In this document: piece by piece, positions 21,934 to 29,988 of the stretch
Layout of the letters: each line of letters begins with the position of its first letter
Position numbering within the stretch: position 1 is the stretch's first letter
Assembly: GCA_937919625.1 (NCBI GenBank)
Contig: CALFRK010000002.1
Location: 1-64,000 of the forward strand
DNA: 64,000 bases
From: an uncultured Ilumatobacter sp.
GTDB taxonomy: Bacteria; Actinomycetota; Acidimicrobiia; Acidimicrobiales; Ilumatobacteraceae
Direction of reading: 5' to 3'
Translations under genes and position numbers: made by a program
Notes under the pieces: model-generated
Told to the model about the DNA's origin: nothing
The model's database searches: none
What the model saw: only the letters and a program-made list of their open reading frames with translations

Positions 21934-23455
21934 CAGGCGGAATCGCGCTGTCTTCGGGGTTGAGCTCTTCGAGTTCGCGATGGGCCGTCTCGGGGAATCT
22001 GGTCAACACGATCAGTACCACCACGATCTGGCCGATCGCCACGAGCCCGATCACCTGGCCGTACGACTGACCGCGATTGAGCAACTGGCCGACCAGCAAC
22101 AAGCCGCCGATCCCTCCCAGCAGCGCCGATGCCGTCAGCAATCCAGCCGCCCTGCCACGGTTGCCGGTCGGGAACAGTTCGGCTCGATAAACCGCCAACG
22201 CCGGGTACGCGATCCCGCCGATGAAGCCACCCCCGAACGCCGATAACCACATCGAAACTCCCCCGAACAGATACGAAACGAGCACCAGAGACGTTGCCAC
22301 AGGGATCGCGATCGCGATCAGTCGACGGCGTCCTCGAAAGTCGGCGATCCGACCACCGAGGATCAAACCGAGTGCTGCCGGTGTGGCGGTGGTCAGTGTG
22401 AACAATGAGATCATTCCGGCGTCGAAACCGCGGACTTCACGCAGGTATCGGTTCTGGAAGGCGCTGGCAGGGGCGACAAAGAAGTTGGCAAACACGGCAA
22501 CGGCGCCCAGGATCGCCAGGCGTCTGCGGTCGAGCTGTGGGGCGATTTTGTGTGGTCGTTGGTAACGCACGGTCTCGGGAAGGCGGCGTGAGATGTCGAC
22601 GGCGACCACGAGCCAGATCAGTGTGACGACGTACACCAGCCGCCACCCGTTTTCTCCGAGGTCGGCGAGCGGTAGTGCCATCACCGCGATACCGGCCCCG
22701 AGTCCGCTCGCCATCGCCATCACGCTGACGGCATACGCCCGACTGTTACGGGGCATTTCTTCTGCGACCATCACGGCGATCAGGATGTCAAGGGCGAGCC
22801 CGAGCGGGCGGCCGACCGCCTGGGTTGCGACCAATGTCGGAAAGTTCGGCGCCAGCGCACCCGTCGCTGTGACGATCGGAGCCGCCCAAGCAACCACGCG
22901 GATCACGCGCTTGCGCCCGATCCTGTCGGCCAGGATTACAAACGGGAGAGCGATCACGACGCCCGCTCGCACGATCGACTGCGCAACGCCATATCCGACG
23001 TCGCCGATGCCAAAGTCCTCGGAGGCAAACTGGGAGGTCTGGGTGAACAGCGTGTTCGTGAACGCCGATGACATCGACGCCGCCGCCAACAGGCCGAGCA
23101 CGAGTGCGTGGCGCGGACTGATTTGATCCGGGGGCGCCCACCAGGGCGTCTTGTGAGGGTGCCGATGAACCGGGTCGAAACCGTGTCGGCCGATCAACAT
23201 TCGGACCGGGAAGGCAAATAGCCAGCCGAACCACGGGATGTTAAGGCGGTAGGTCGTTCGTTCGGTGAGTTGCTCGCCGTCGCTGGTGACCGTGCGCTGA
23301 TACTGCGTGAACGGGCCGTTGAGTTGGCGATACGTACCGTCGCCAGAGCGTTTCTCGCCGACGAGGTCGTCGCGTGGGCGATCGATGAACTCGCGAACAG
23401 ATTGGCGGTCCGGCCACACACGCGTGACCGTTCGACCTGCTCCGAGCACTCGCAC
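21923..23455 (-). CDS. MFS transporter with N-terminal SRPBCC-like segment
   Basis: 510 residues. The first 90 or so are soluble and read like part of a polyketide-cyclase/START (SRPBCC) domain: PDRQSVREFIDRP, YRQLNGPFTQYQRTV, RTTYRLNIPWFGWLF. From about residue 110 there are 12 predicted helices of the major facilitator superfamily. The loop 2-3 motif is LADRIGRKRVIR and its half-repeat is GGRIADFRGRRRLI. The substrate is unknown. The start (ATG 23455) gives a credible N-terminus, but the SRPBCC part looks short. The gene is convergent and slightly overlapping with the hydrolase, and divergent from murA across a repeat copy. Confidence 0.85.
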   Translation of the reverse strand: MRVLGAGRTVTRVWPDRQSVREFIDRPRDDLVGEKRSGDGTYRQLNGPFTQYQRTVTSDGEQLTERTTYRLNIPWFGWLFAFPVRMLIGRHGFDPVHRHPHKTPWWAPPDQISPRHALVLGLLAAASMSSAFTNTLFTQTSQFASEDFGIGDVGYGVAQSIVRAGVVIALPFVILADRIGRKRVIRVVAWAAPIVTATGALAPNFPTLVATQAVGRPLGLALDILIAVMVAEEMPRNSRAYAVSVMAMASGLGAGIAVMALPLADLGENGWRLVYVVTLIWLVVAVDISRRLPETVRYQRPHKIAPQLDRRRLAILGAVAVFANFFVAPASAFQNRYLREVRGFDAGMISLFTLTTATPAALGLILGGRIADFRGRRRLIAIAIPVATSLVLVSYLFGGVSMWLSAFGGGFIGGIAYPALAVYRAELFPTGNRGRAAGLLTASALLGGIGGLLLVGQLLNRGQSYGQVIGLVAIGQIVVVLIVLTRFPETAHRELEELNPEDSAIPPASG

Positions 23456-23464
23456 AGCCTACGA

Positions 23465-23567
23465 GTTGGGAGCGGCCCCTGAACCAACGCCAACGCGTGA
23501 ACAAGTTGCGTACTATCTCCGCAGATTGTTTACTCGTTCGCCGTCGGCTTAAGGCACATCTCCCAAC
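23465..23567 (-). repeat. Diverged copy (D) of interspersed repeat family 1
   Basis: A 103-base segment bounded by GTTGGGAG and CTCCCAAC, the same ends and length as copy A at 36174. Read on the minus strand it begins GTTGGGAGATGTGCC and continues AGCCGACGGCGAACG, close to copy A (AGCCGACGGGCGAAC). The rest has drifted. It fills most of the space between the divergent MFS and murA starts and so may carry promoter elements of murA. Confidence 0.5.
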
Positions 23568-23592
23568 TGGTGCGGGTGGGCATACTGGGGGA

Positions 23593-24876
23593 GTGACATC
23601 GGACCTGCCTGACGAGTGTTGTATCACCGTGCGCCACGTCGGACCGCTTCGGGGTGAAGTGGTGGTGCCCGGAGCCAAAAACTCGGTTCTCAAGCTGATG
23701 GCGGCCAGCCTGCTGACCGATGGCGTGTTCGAGATCACCAACGTTCCGGTGATCGTCGACGTGCCGATCATGGCCGATCTGCTGATCGCGATCGGCCTCG
23801 ATGTGCGGCTCGACGAGCCTGGCATCATCACGATCATCAACACGGGCAACCTCACACCCGTCGCCCCGTTCGAGCTGGTCGAGCGGATTCGGGCCTCGAT
23901 CAATGTGCTCGGCCCCCTGTTGACACGGTGCGGACATGTGCGACTTTCGATGCCGGGCGGTGACGACTTCGGAACCCGACCGATCGACATGCACATCGCA
24001 GGACTCGAGGCGATGGGGGCAACGTTTCGGGTTGGCGACGGGTACGTCGAGGCGACCGCCGAGCGGTTGCACGGCGCCGAGATCACGTTCGACTTCCCCA
24101 GTGTGGGGGCCACGGAAAACTTGCTCACCGCTGCGGTGTTCGCCAAGGGGGTGACCACGATTCACAACGCTGCCCGCGAACCGGAGATCATCGATCTGTG
24201 CGAGTTCTTGATCTCTATGGGCGCCCAGATCGATGGGGCCGGTACCTCGACCCTGGTCATCGTTGGCGTCGAACGCGATGCTCTCCACGCCTGCGAACAC
24301 GAAACGGTCCCGGATCGGATCCAGGCCGCCACCTACATCGCTGCCTGCGCGGTATCAGGCGGCGAACTCGACCTGCTCAACGCCAAGCCCGCTCACATGG
24401 CGATGGCACTCAGTCGATTCACCGACATGGGGATCGAATTCGCCGCTCTTCCGTACGGTTTGCGGGTAACTGCGCCCGAGCGGTTGCGGGCAGCCGACAT
24501 CGCCACGCTTCCATATCCCGGCATCGCCACCGACTACAAACCCATCATCATCGCCATGCTGGCCGTGGCCGATGGTGTCGCGATCGTCACCGAAAACTTG
24601 TATCCGGGCAGGTTTAGGTACGTCGAGGAGTTGGTACGGCTCGGAGCAGACATCAGAATCGATGGCCATCATGCGATCGTGCGGGGGGTACCCCGTCTGG
24701 CAGGAACGCACGTCGTTTCGCACGACATTCGTGCGGGTGCGGCGATGGTGGTCGCGGGGCTAGCTGCCGAGGGCATGACCACGATCACTGGCGTGCACCA
24801 CATCGACCGCGGCTACGAGAATCTGGTGGGTCGACTCAAATCAGTCGGCGCCGAGATAACCAGATACGACGTCTGA
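23593..24876 (+). CDS. murA: UDP-N-acetylglucosamine 1-carboxyvinyltransferase
   Basis: A 427-residue EPT-family enzyme that adds enolpyruvate from PEP to UDP-GlcNAc, the first committed step of peptidoglycan synthesis. Family segments are VVPGAKNSVLKLMAAS at the N-terminus (Lys and Asn of the substrate site), FPSVGATENLL, and YPGIATDYKPII. The catalytic loop reads MPGGDDFGTRPIDMHI. The position of the usual catalytic Cys (GGCxxGxRPxD) holds Asp, as in M. tuberculosis MurA, and this is known to give fosfomycin resistance. Start is GTG 23593 after GGGGGA; the track ORF from 23497 runs through the repeat. Confidence 0.96.
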   Translation: MTSDLPDECCITVRHVGPLRGEVVVPGAKNSVLKLMAASLLTDGVFEITNVPVIVDVPIMADLLIAIGLDVRLDEPGIITIINTGNLTPVAPFELVERIRASINVLGPLLTRCGHVRLSMPGGDDFGTRPIDMHIAGLEAMGATFRVGDGYVEATAERLHGAEITFDFPSVGATENLLTAAVFAKGVTTIHNAAREPEIIDLCEFLISMGAQIDGAGTSTLVIVGVERDALHACEHETVPDRIQAATYIAACAVSGGELDLLNAKPAHMAMALSRFTDMGIEFAALPYGLRVTAPERLRAADIATLPYPGIATDYKPIIIAMLAVADGVAIVTENLYPGRFRYVEELVRLGADIRIDGHHAIVRGVPRLAGTHVVSHDIRAGAAMVVAGLAAEGMTTITGVHHIDRGYENLVGRLKSVGAEITRYDV

Positions 24877-24896
24877 TTCGATCCAGGCCAAATGAT

Positions 24897-25076
24897 TCAT
24901 CCCGGGTTGCGGGGGGCCTTTGAGTCGCCCTGGTCGGCGGCGACTTGGGCGTCGACCCGGCGCTTGGCGACAGCCAGGAGGGCGATGATCAGCAAGATTG
25001 GGGCGCCGACCAGGGCGACCTCGTCCCACCCGCCCTGGTGTGCCAGCAGAGCCGCGGATGGGATGATCGACGTCAT
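24897..25076 (-). CDS. Small single-pass membrane protein, unknown
   Basis: A 59-residue protein (MTSIIPSAALLAHQGG) with one clear membrane helix (VALVGAPILLIIALLAVAKRR) and a charged cytoplasmic tail. The positive-inside pattern (KRR after the helix) suggests Nout-Cin. ATG 25076 is preferred over the track start at 25100. It is convergent to murA and divergent from the NifU-like gene. No family is recognised, but the helix and composition look like a real gene rather than a shadow. Confidence 0.55.
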   Translation of the reverse strand: MTSIIPSAALLAHQGGWDEVALVGAPILLIIALLAVAKRRVDAQVAADQGDSKAPRNPG

Positions 25077-25117
25077 GGCTCGGCATCGTACGGGATTCAC
25101 TGATTGAATGGGCCGTC

Positions 25118-25375
25118 ATGCGTGCCCAAGTCGAAGCCTGCATCGAAGTCATCCGCCCCGCCTTGCAAGCGGACAATGGCGATATCGAACTCGTCGATGT
25201 CGACGAGCTAACGGGCATCGTGTCGGTGCGACTGGTCGGGGCCTGCGGAACCTGCCCGGTGTCGACCCAAACCCTGAAGGGCGGCATCGAGCGGATCATG
25301 CGTGACCGGGTCGATGGTGTGACAGAGGTGGTCAACGTCGCCGAGGCCGAAGCGGCGATCGACGGCCCGGTCTGA
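25118..25375 (+). CDS. NifU C-terminal-domain (Nfu-type) Fe-S scaffold protein
   Basis: An 85-residue stand-alone NifU-like domain that binds a transient Fe-S cluster at the CxxC in GACGTCPVS and passes it to target proteins. The preceding ALQADNGDIELVDVDE and following TLKGGIERIMRDRV are family landmarks. ATG 25118 is a good start. meaB follows 14 bases later on the same strand. No other Fe-S biogenesis gene lies beside it; the cysteine desulfurase at 31872 could supply sulfur. Confidence 0.9.
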   Translation: MRAQVEACIEVIRPALQADNGDIELVDVDELTGIVSVRLVGACGTCPVSTQTLKGGIERIMRDRVDGVTEVVNVAEAEAAIDGPV

Positions 25376-25389
25376 CATTCTCTCAGGCA

Positions 25390-26349
25390 ATGGCGCGTAC
25401 GTCCGACCCGAACAAGTTGTTCACCGCCGCGATCGCCGGTGATCGCGGTTCGACCGCTCGCCTTCTTTCATTGATCGAACGCGGTGGAGAGCCGGGTCGT
25501 CAGGTGGGACGATTGGCATACCCCAACAGCGGCCAGGCCTACACGGTCGGGTTGACCGGTGCTCCGGGTGCCGGCAAGAGCACTCTCACCAGCGCAACGA
25601 TCGCGCACCTGCGTTCACTCGAACTCGAGGTTGCAGTTCTGGCGATCGACCCTTCTTCGCCCTTCACCGGTGGTGCAATTCTCGGCGATCGTGTGCGAAT
25701 GCAGGACCATGCCACCGACCCTGGCGTGTTCATTCGCTCGATGGCCACCCGTGGACATCTCGGTGGACTGTCGTTGGCGACGCCCGAGGCCGTGCGCCTG
25801 CTCGACGCAATCGGGCGGCATTGGATTCTTGTCGAGACGGTGGGCGTCGGTCAGGTCGAGGTCGAGATCGCCGGCAAGGCCGACACCACGGTCGTCGTGG
25901 TCAACCCCGGTTGGGGCGACAGCATTCAGGCCAACAAGGCCGGCCTGATGGAGATCGCCGACGTGTTCGTCATCAACAAGGCCGACCGCAAGGGCGTCGA
26001 GGAGACAAGGCGCGACCTCGAGCAAATGCTCGAGCTGTCCGACCTGCCCCACGATTCTTGGCGGCCGCCGATCATGCCCACGATCGGCACAACCGGAGAG
26101 GGCGTCACCGCTTTGTGGGACGCCGTTCTCGCCCACCGTGAGTACGCCGAGTCCAGCGGCCAACTCGCCAAGCGACGGGCATTTCGGTCCCGCCAGGAAC
26201 TGCGCGAGATCGTCGCCAACCGCCTGGGCGAACGGGCACGACAGATTTGCACGGGCGAGCAATGGGACCAGCTGACCGAAGCGGTTGTCGGCCACCAGAT
26301 CGATCCATGGACTGCGGCCGACGAAATGCTCGGCGGCATCGTCGCTTGA
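25390..26349 (+). CDS. meaB: MeaB/ArgK-family GTPase (methylmalonyl-CoA mutase chaperone)
   Basis: A 319-residue G3E GTPase that protects and reloads adenosylcobalamin-dependent acyl-CoA mutases. The P-loop is GLTGAPGAGKSTLTS, switch and base-II regions include DPSSPFTGGAILGDRVRM and MATRGHLGG, ETVGVGQ is the Walker B region, and NKADRKG is the G4 motif. The end (VGHQIDPWTAADEML) is typical of the family. No mutase subunits are in the window, so its partner must be elsewhere. The start ATG 25390 follows the nfu stop closely. Confidence 0.92.
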   Translation: MARTSDPNKLFTAAIAGDRGSTARLLSLIERGGEPGRQVGRLAYPNSGQAYTVGLTGAPGAGKSTLTSATIAHLRSLELEVAVLAIDPSSPFTGGAILGDRVRMQDHATDPGVFIRSMATRGHLGGLSLATPEAVRLLDAIGRHWILVETVGVGQVEVEIAGKADTTVVVVNPGWGDSIQANKAGLMEIADVFVINKADRKGVEETRRDLEQMLELSDLPHDSWRPPIMPTIGTTGEGVTALWDAVLAHREYAESSGQLAKRRAFRSRQELREIVANRLGERARQICTGEQWDQLTEAVVGHQIDPWTAADEMLGGIVA

Positions 26350-26386
26350 TCCGCCCAGCTCGGTGCCCAGCGGGCATGATGGGCAC

Positions 26387-27163
26387 ATGACTGAACCGGT
26401 GGTGTTGCTGGAACGACGTGCCGATGGGGTTGCCGTCATCACGTTGAACAACGGAAAGGTAAACGCTCTGTCGAGCGCAGTGGTGGCTGCCGTACACGAG
26501 ATAGCCGACGATCTCACGGCCAATCTGCCCGGTGCGGTAGTGGTCACTGGAGGAGACCGAATCTTTGCCGCCGGCGCCGACATCTCCGAGTTCGGTGGGC
26601 CAGAGGAGGCGGCCGCGATCACCGCTCGGATTCACGCCGCGCTCGATGCGCTGGCGGCAATCCCGCGGTTCGTTATCGCCGCCGTGTCTGGGTACGCCCT
26701 CGGCGGCGGTTGCGAGCTGTCGTTGGCGTGCGACTATCGAATCGCAAGCGAACGTGCGGTGTTCGGGCAGCCGGAAATTCTGCTCGGCACGATTCCCGGT
26801 GGTGGCGGCACTCAGCGGCTGTCACGTCAGGTCGGCCCCAGCCGTGCCAAGGAGCTATCGATCACAGGCCGGCTGGTAATGGCCGACGAGGCGTTTCGGA
26901 TCGGGCTCGCCGACGAGATCGTGCCCAGCGCCGAGCTACACGACCGGGCGTTGGGATTGGCGGCCGAGTGTGCACGCGGCGCTGTGTTGTCGCAGGCGTT
27001 AGCCAAACAGGCAATCGACCGGGGTCTGTCTACATCGCTCGCAGAAGGGCTCCAGATCGAGCAGGAGTTGTTCGTCGAGTCGTTCCGCACCGATGACAGC
27101 CAGATCGGTGTGAAGAGCTTTCTCGAGCATGGCCCCGGCAAGGCCGAGTTCACTGGAACCTAA
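26387..27163 (+). CDS. Enoyl-CoA hydratase/isomerase family protein
   Basis: A 258-residue crotonase. It has the CoA-binding and oxyanion motifs (AGADISEFGG, SGYALGGGCELSLACD). Both catalytic glutamates of true hydratases are present: GGGCEL and GQPEILLGTIPG followed by GGGTQRL. It should therefore hydrate trans-2-enoyl-CoA in fatty-acid or branched-acid breakdown. ATG 26387 (MTEPVVLLERR) is the start; the track ORF from 26285 overlaps the end of meaB in another frame. It is convergent to the glycosyltransferase. Confidence 0.92.
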   Translation: MTEPVVLLERRADGVAVITLNNGKVNALSSAVVAAVHEIADDLTANLPGAVVVTGGDRIFAAGADISEFGGPEEAAAITARIHAALDALAAIPRFVIAAVSGYALGGGCELSLACDYRIASERAVFGQPEILLGTIPGGGGTQRLSRQVGPSRAKELSITGRLVMADEAFRIGLADEIVPSAELHDRALGLAAECARGAVLSQALAKQAIDRGLSTSLAEGLQIEQELFVESFRTDDSQIGVKSFLEHGPGKAEFTGT

Positions 27164-27278
27164 GCCGCACTCGGCGGCGTCGGTCGGTTAGAACCCTCTA
27201 TCGGCACGCGGTGGGCCGGACTTGAGAAGAAAGTTGGAGAAATGTTTTGATCGGCTTTTCGCCGTCCAAAAAGGTCCG

Positions 27279-28448
27279 TCAGCGTTCGTGCAGCAGCTCG
27301 TCGTAGACGGTCGCCGTTCGCCCCGCAATCGCATCCCACGAGTAGCTCGCCCCGAGAAGCTCGTGACCGCGTCGAACGAGATCGTCGGCGACTCCAGGTG
27401 TGGTGAGAACGGTTTCGATGCAGTCGGCCAAGTGGTCGCTGTTGCCGGGTTCGAACGTCAGCGCCGCACCTGTGCCCCCCACCAACTCGGCCAATCCGCC
27501 GGTGTCGGCAACGATCAAGGGGGCCCCTCCGGCAAGTGCCTCGAGTGCGACGACGCCGAACGGTTCGTACAACGACGGGATCACGACACAACCGGCGCGA
27601 TGAATTGCCGCCCGCAACTGATTGTCGGAAAGGAACCCGGGCAGCTCGATCAAATCACCGACACCGGCGATGTCGATCTGCGACTGCAGCTCGGGCAGGT
27701 AGCTGCCGCGCCCGGCGATCACGCATTCGACACCGACCACGCGAAGGCGCAGGGTTCCGACCGCCCGCGCCAGAATCTGGAATCCCTTTTCGTACTGAAC
27801 TCGGCCCCATGCCAGTACCAGCCCGCTGCGCCCGCGATTGGGGTTCTCATCGGGCCCGACGGTTTCCCACCAGGCCGGGTCGATGCCGCTCGGTATTCGC
27901 TTGACGTGGTCGGGGTCCACCTCGAAACCGTCGAGAATGTCCCGAGCGAGCACCTTGGTCGGGGCGATCACACGGCGTGAGCGATGGGCCTGCCACCATT
28001 CGACGCTGTTGATGTCGGTCGGTGTGCCCGGCGCGAGATGCCCGCCGTGGCGGCCGCGCTCGGTGCCGTGAAAGGTTGTCACTATCGGGATTTGATGTAG
28101 CGCGGCAATGACGTCAGCGGCCCACGCGACACCCCAGTCGTGGGCGTGCACGATGTCGGGCCGCCAGTCGCCGAGCACACTCGAGATCGCCACGAAGGCA
28201 TGGTTGCCCGATGCGATCGCTGCGATCGGATCGTCGGGCAACCAGGGCAGTTCGACATTGACGCGCAGAACGCGCACACCAGCCACCACGGAGTCACTGT
28301 CGGTGCCATGGACTCTGCGGGTTATCAACACGATCTCGTGCCCGGCACGCTGGAGGGCGTGTGCCAGTCCGTCGACATAGGCCGCCATGCCGCCCGCTGC
28401 GCTCGGCGGATATTCCCAGGACAGCATCAGCACACGCACGGGCCGCAC
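27279..28448 (-). CDS. GT4-family glycosyltransferase
   Basis: A 389-residue GT-B retaining glycosyltransferase. The N-terminal domain starts MLSWEYPPSAAGGMAAYVDGL, like actinobacterial glycogen-synthase-type enzymes. The C-terminal domain has the donor-site pattern PSLYEPFGVVALEALAGG (EX7E) and ADTGGLAELVGG. HAHDWGVAWAADV is the usual interdomain region. It may be an alpha-maltose-1-phosphate or glycogen synthase (GlgM-like), but no other glycogen gene is nearby and the call stays at family level. The start is GTG 28448. The 115 bases to the convergent hydratase include an AT-richer patch but no clear terminator. Confidence 0.85.
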   Translation of the reverse strand: MRPVRVLMLSWEYPPSAAGGMAAYVDGLAHALQRAGHEIVLITRRVHGTDSDSVVAGVRVLRVNVELPWLPDDPIAAIASGNHAFVAISSVLGDWRPDIVHAHDWGVAWAADVIAALHQIPIVTTFHGTERGRHGGHLAPGTPTDINSVEWWQAHRSRRVIAPTKVLARDILDGFEVDPDHVKRIPSGIDPAWWETVGPDENPNRGRSGLVLAWGRVQYEKGFQILARAVGTLRLRVVGVECVIAGRGSYLPELQSQIDIAGVGDLIELPGFLSDNQLRAAIHRAGCVVIPSLYEPFGVVALEALAGGAPLIVADTGGLAELVGGTGAALTFEPGNSDHLADCIETVLTTPGVADDLVRRGHELLGASYSWDAIAGRTATVYDELLHER

Positions 28449-28514
28449 GATAGGGGATCATGTCGGTCGTTGCCCGATTCGCGAGATCGGCGCGAGGTGT
28501 CTAGCCTCGGCGGG

Positions 28515-29186
28515 ATGCCTTCGGCGCTCGATCTCACACCCGAGCTGCGTCGTGTCGTGTCGGCCAGCGTGACGCTCGGGGCGGTCGTGGGGGTGTTCGG
28601 GATCGTGTTCGGGGTCGGCGCAGTATCGGCTGGGGGATCGGTATTGCAGGCGTGTGTGATGTCGTTGCTGGTGTTCACCGGCGCCTCCCAGTTCACCGCC
28701 GTCAGCGTGATCGATGGCGGCGGAACCACGGGTGCCGCGATCAGCAGCGCCATGTTGTTGGCGGCCCGCAATGGTGTATACGGGTTGACGATGGCCCGCC
28801 ATCTCGATGGGTCGCTGGCCCGTCGACTGATCGCCGCTCAACTCACGATCGACGAGTCGACGGCGATGGCGACCGCCCAGACCGACCGCCGTGAACGGGC
28901 GACGGCGTTCTGGATCACCGGGCTTTCGGTATACGTATTCTGGAACTTGGGCACGCTGATCGGGGCGATCGCCGGGTCCAGCATCGATCCAGAGACATTT
29001 GGCCTCGATGCGGCCTTTCCGGCCGGCTTTGTGGCGATGGTCGCCCCCCATTTCTCAACTCGAAATGGGCGGTTGGCAGGGGTGCTCGGCGGCGTGATCT
29101 GCCTCGTCACCATTCCGTTCGTACCGATCGGGATGTCGATCCTGTGCGCTGGTGTTGCGGTGCTGGTCGGGGTGCGACGTCCATGA
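28515..29186 (+). CDS. azlC: AzlC-family branched-chain amino acid exporter, large subunit
   Basis: A 223-residue membrane protein with about seven helices. It matches the AzlC/YgaZ family: SLLVFTGASQFTAVSVIDGG, AARNGVYGLTMARHL, LTIDESTAMATAQ and VFWNLGTLIGA. With AzlD it forms a two-component exporter for branched-chain or related amino acids. The start is ATG 28515, since the track ORF from 28140 runs back into the glycosyltransferase. The stop overlaps the azlD start (ATGA). Confidence 0.92.
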   Translation: MPSALDLTPELRRVVSASVTLGAVVGVFGIVFGVGAVSAGGSVLQACVMSLLVFTGASQFTAVSVIDGGGTTGAAISSAMLLAARNGVYGLTMARHLDGSLARRLIAAQLTIDESTAMATAQTDRRERATAFWITGLSVYVFWNLGTLIGAIAGSSIDPETFGLDAAFPAGFVAMVAPHFSTRNGRLAGVLGGVICLVTIPFVPIGMSILCAGVAVLVGVRRP

Positions 29187-29494
29187 ACGAGATCAGCTGG
29201 ACGCTCGTACTGGTGCTCGCTGCAGGTGCTTACACCTGCAAGGTGCTCGGTCTCGTGTTGATCGGGGCGCGGACGCTGCCGAAGGTGGTCGATCGTTGCC
29301 TGATCCTGATCCCTGCCGCCTTGATCACGGCTTTGATCGTGAAAGACACGTTCTCGGTCGGTCAGGATCTCGTGCTCGATGCCCGCGCCCTCGGTGTGGG
29401 TGCGGCGACGTTTGCGGCATGGCGCCGAGCACCGCTGGTGCTGGTGATCGTGATCGGTGCTGCCGTCACCGCCGCGGTGCGGGCCATCAGCTGA
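29183..29494 (+). CDS. azlD: AzlD-family branched-chain amino acid transport protein, small subunit
   Basis: A 103-residue protein with three to four membrane helices and the AzlD segments GAYTCKVLGLVLIG, LPKVVDRCLILIPAALITALIV and RAPLVLVIVIGAAVTA. It works with AzlC. The ATG at 29183 lies within the azlC stop (ATGA), so the two are coupled; the track start at 29144 is earlier than needed. A palindromic repeat begins 10 bases after the stop. Confidence 0.9.
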   Translation: MNEISWTLVLVLAAGAYTCKVLGLVLIGARTLPKVVDRCLILIPAALITALIVKDTFSVGQDLVLDARALGVGAATFAAWRRAPLVLVIVIGAAVTAAVRAIS

Positions 29495-29504
29495 GGCGGT
29501 TGGC

Positions 29505-29539
29505 GTTACCGTTGGTGCCTAGCTGGCACCTGGAGTAAC
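29505..29539. repeat. Palindromic repeat family 2, copy 1
   Basis: GTTAC, GGTGCC, TAGCT, GGCACC and GTAAC form a nested palindrome of 35 bases. Its left end supplies the stop codon (TAA on the minus strand) and the last codons of the SRPBCC gene. It lies between two convergent genes, azlD and the SRPBCC gene, a fitting place for a bidirectional terminator. Related copies are at 49325 and 56894. Confidence 0.7.
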
Positions 29540-29976
29540 TCGATCTGGTTCTTGAGGTGTCGCAGATTACGTCTCCAGATTGGCTTGATCACCAGTGGGT
29601 CACCGATTGTTTCGCCCAGCCGTCCGGCGAGGTACCAGGGGAAGCGCAGCTCTTCGTCCCAGGTAAATCGGGTGCGGCGCCCGCGGTCGATCGCTTCGAG
29701 TTCGAAGGCCCCGACGCCGGTGACGATGCCGCTATGGCGAACCCCCATGCGGTTGGGCGGTGCCCAGTCGGTGATCTCCATCTGATCCGCCAGTGTGATC
29801 GGTCCGACCTTGGTGTCACAGACAAAACGTGTGCCGACGCCTCGGGTTTGATCGTTGTCGAATCGGATCGCCCGGGCGTCGGTCATCCAATCGACATGTC
29901 GCTCGATCGGCTCGATTACGGTCCAGACCGCCGTGGGTGGGGCGTCGATCTCGACGGAGACAGAGATGCGCCCCAC
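29506..29976 (-). CDS. SRPBCC (polyketide cyclase/START-like) family protein
   Basis: A 156-residue single-domain protein. The N-terminus ISVSVEIDAPPTAVWTVIEPIERHVDW is the typical first strand and helix of the SRPBCC fold. GVGTRFVCDTKVGPITLADQMEI and RTRFTWDEELRFPWYLAGRLGE continue it. The fold forms a hydrophobic ligand pocket; no function can be assigned. It lies 12 bases downstream of galT and is probably cotranscribed. Its last codons and stop fall inside a palindromic repeat, so the native C-terminus may have been replaced by repeat insertion. Confidence 0.85.
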   Translation of the reverse strand: MGRISVSVEIDAPPTAVWTVIEPIERHVDWMTDARAIRFDNDQTRGVGTRFVCDTKVGPITLADQMEITDWAPPNRMGVRHSGIVTGVGAFELEAIDRGRRTRFTWDEELRFPWYLAGRLGETIGDPLVIKPIWRRNLRHLKNQIELLQVPARHQR

Positions 29977-29988
29977 CGAAGCGGCGCC

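Noticed and set aside
27164-27278. Intrinsic terminator between the enoyl-CoA hydratase and glycosyltransferase genes
   Set aside because: Only very short stems (CGGC/GCCG) were found and no U-run follows a stable hairpin.
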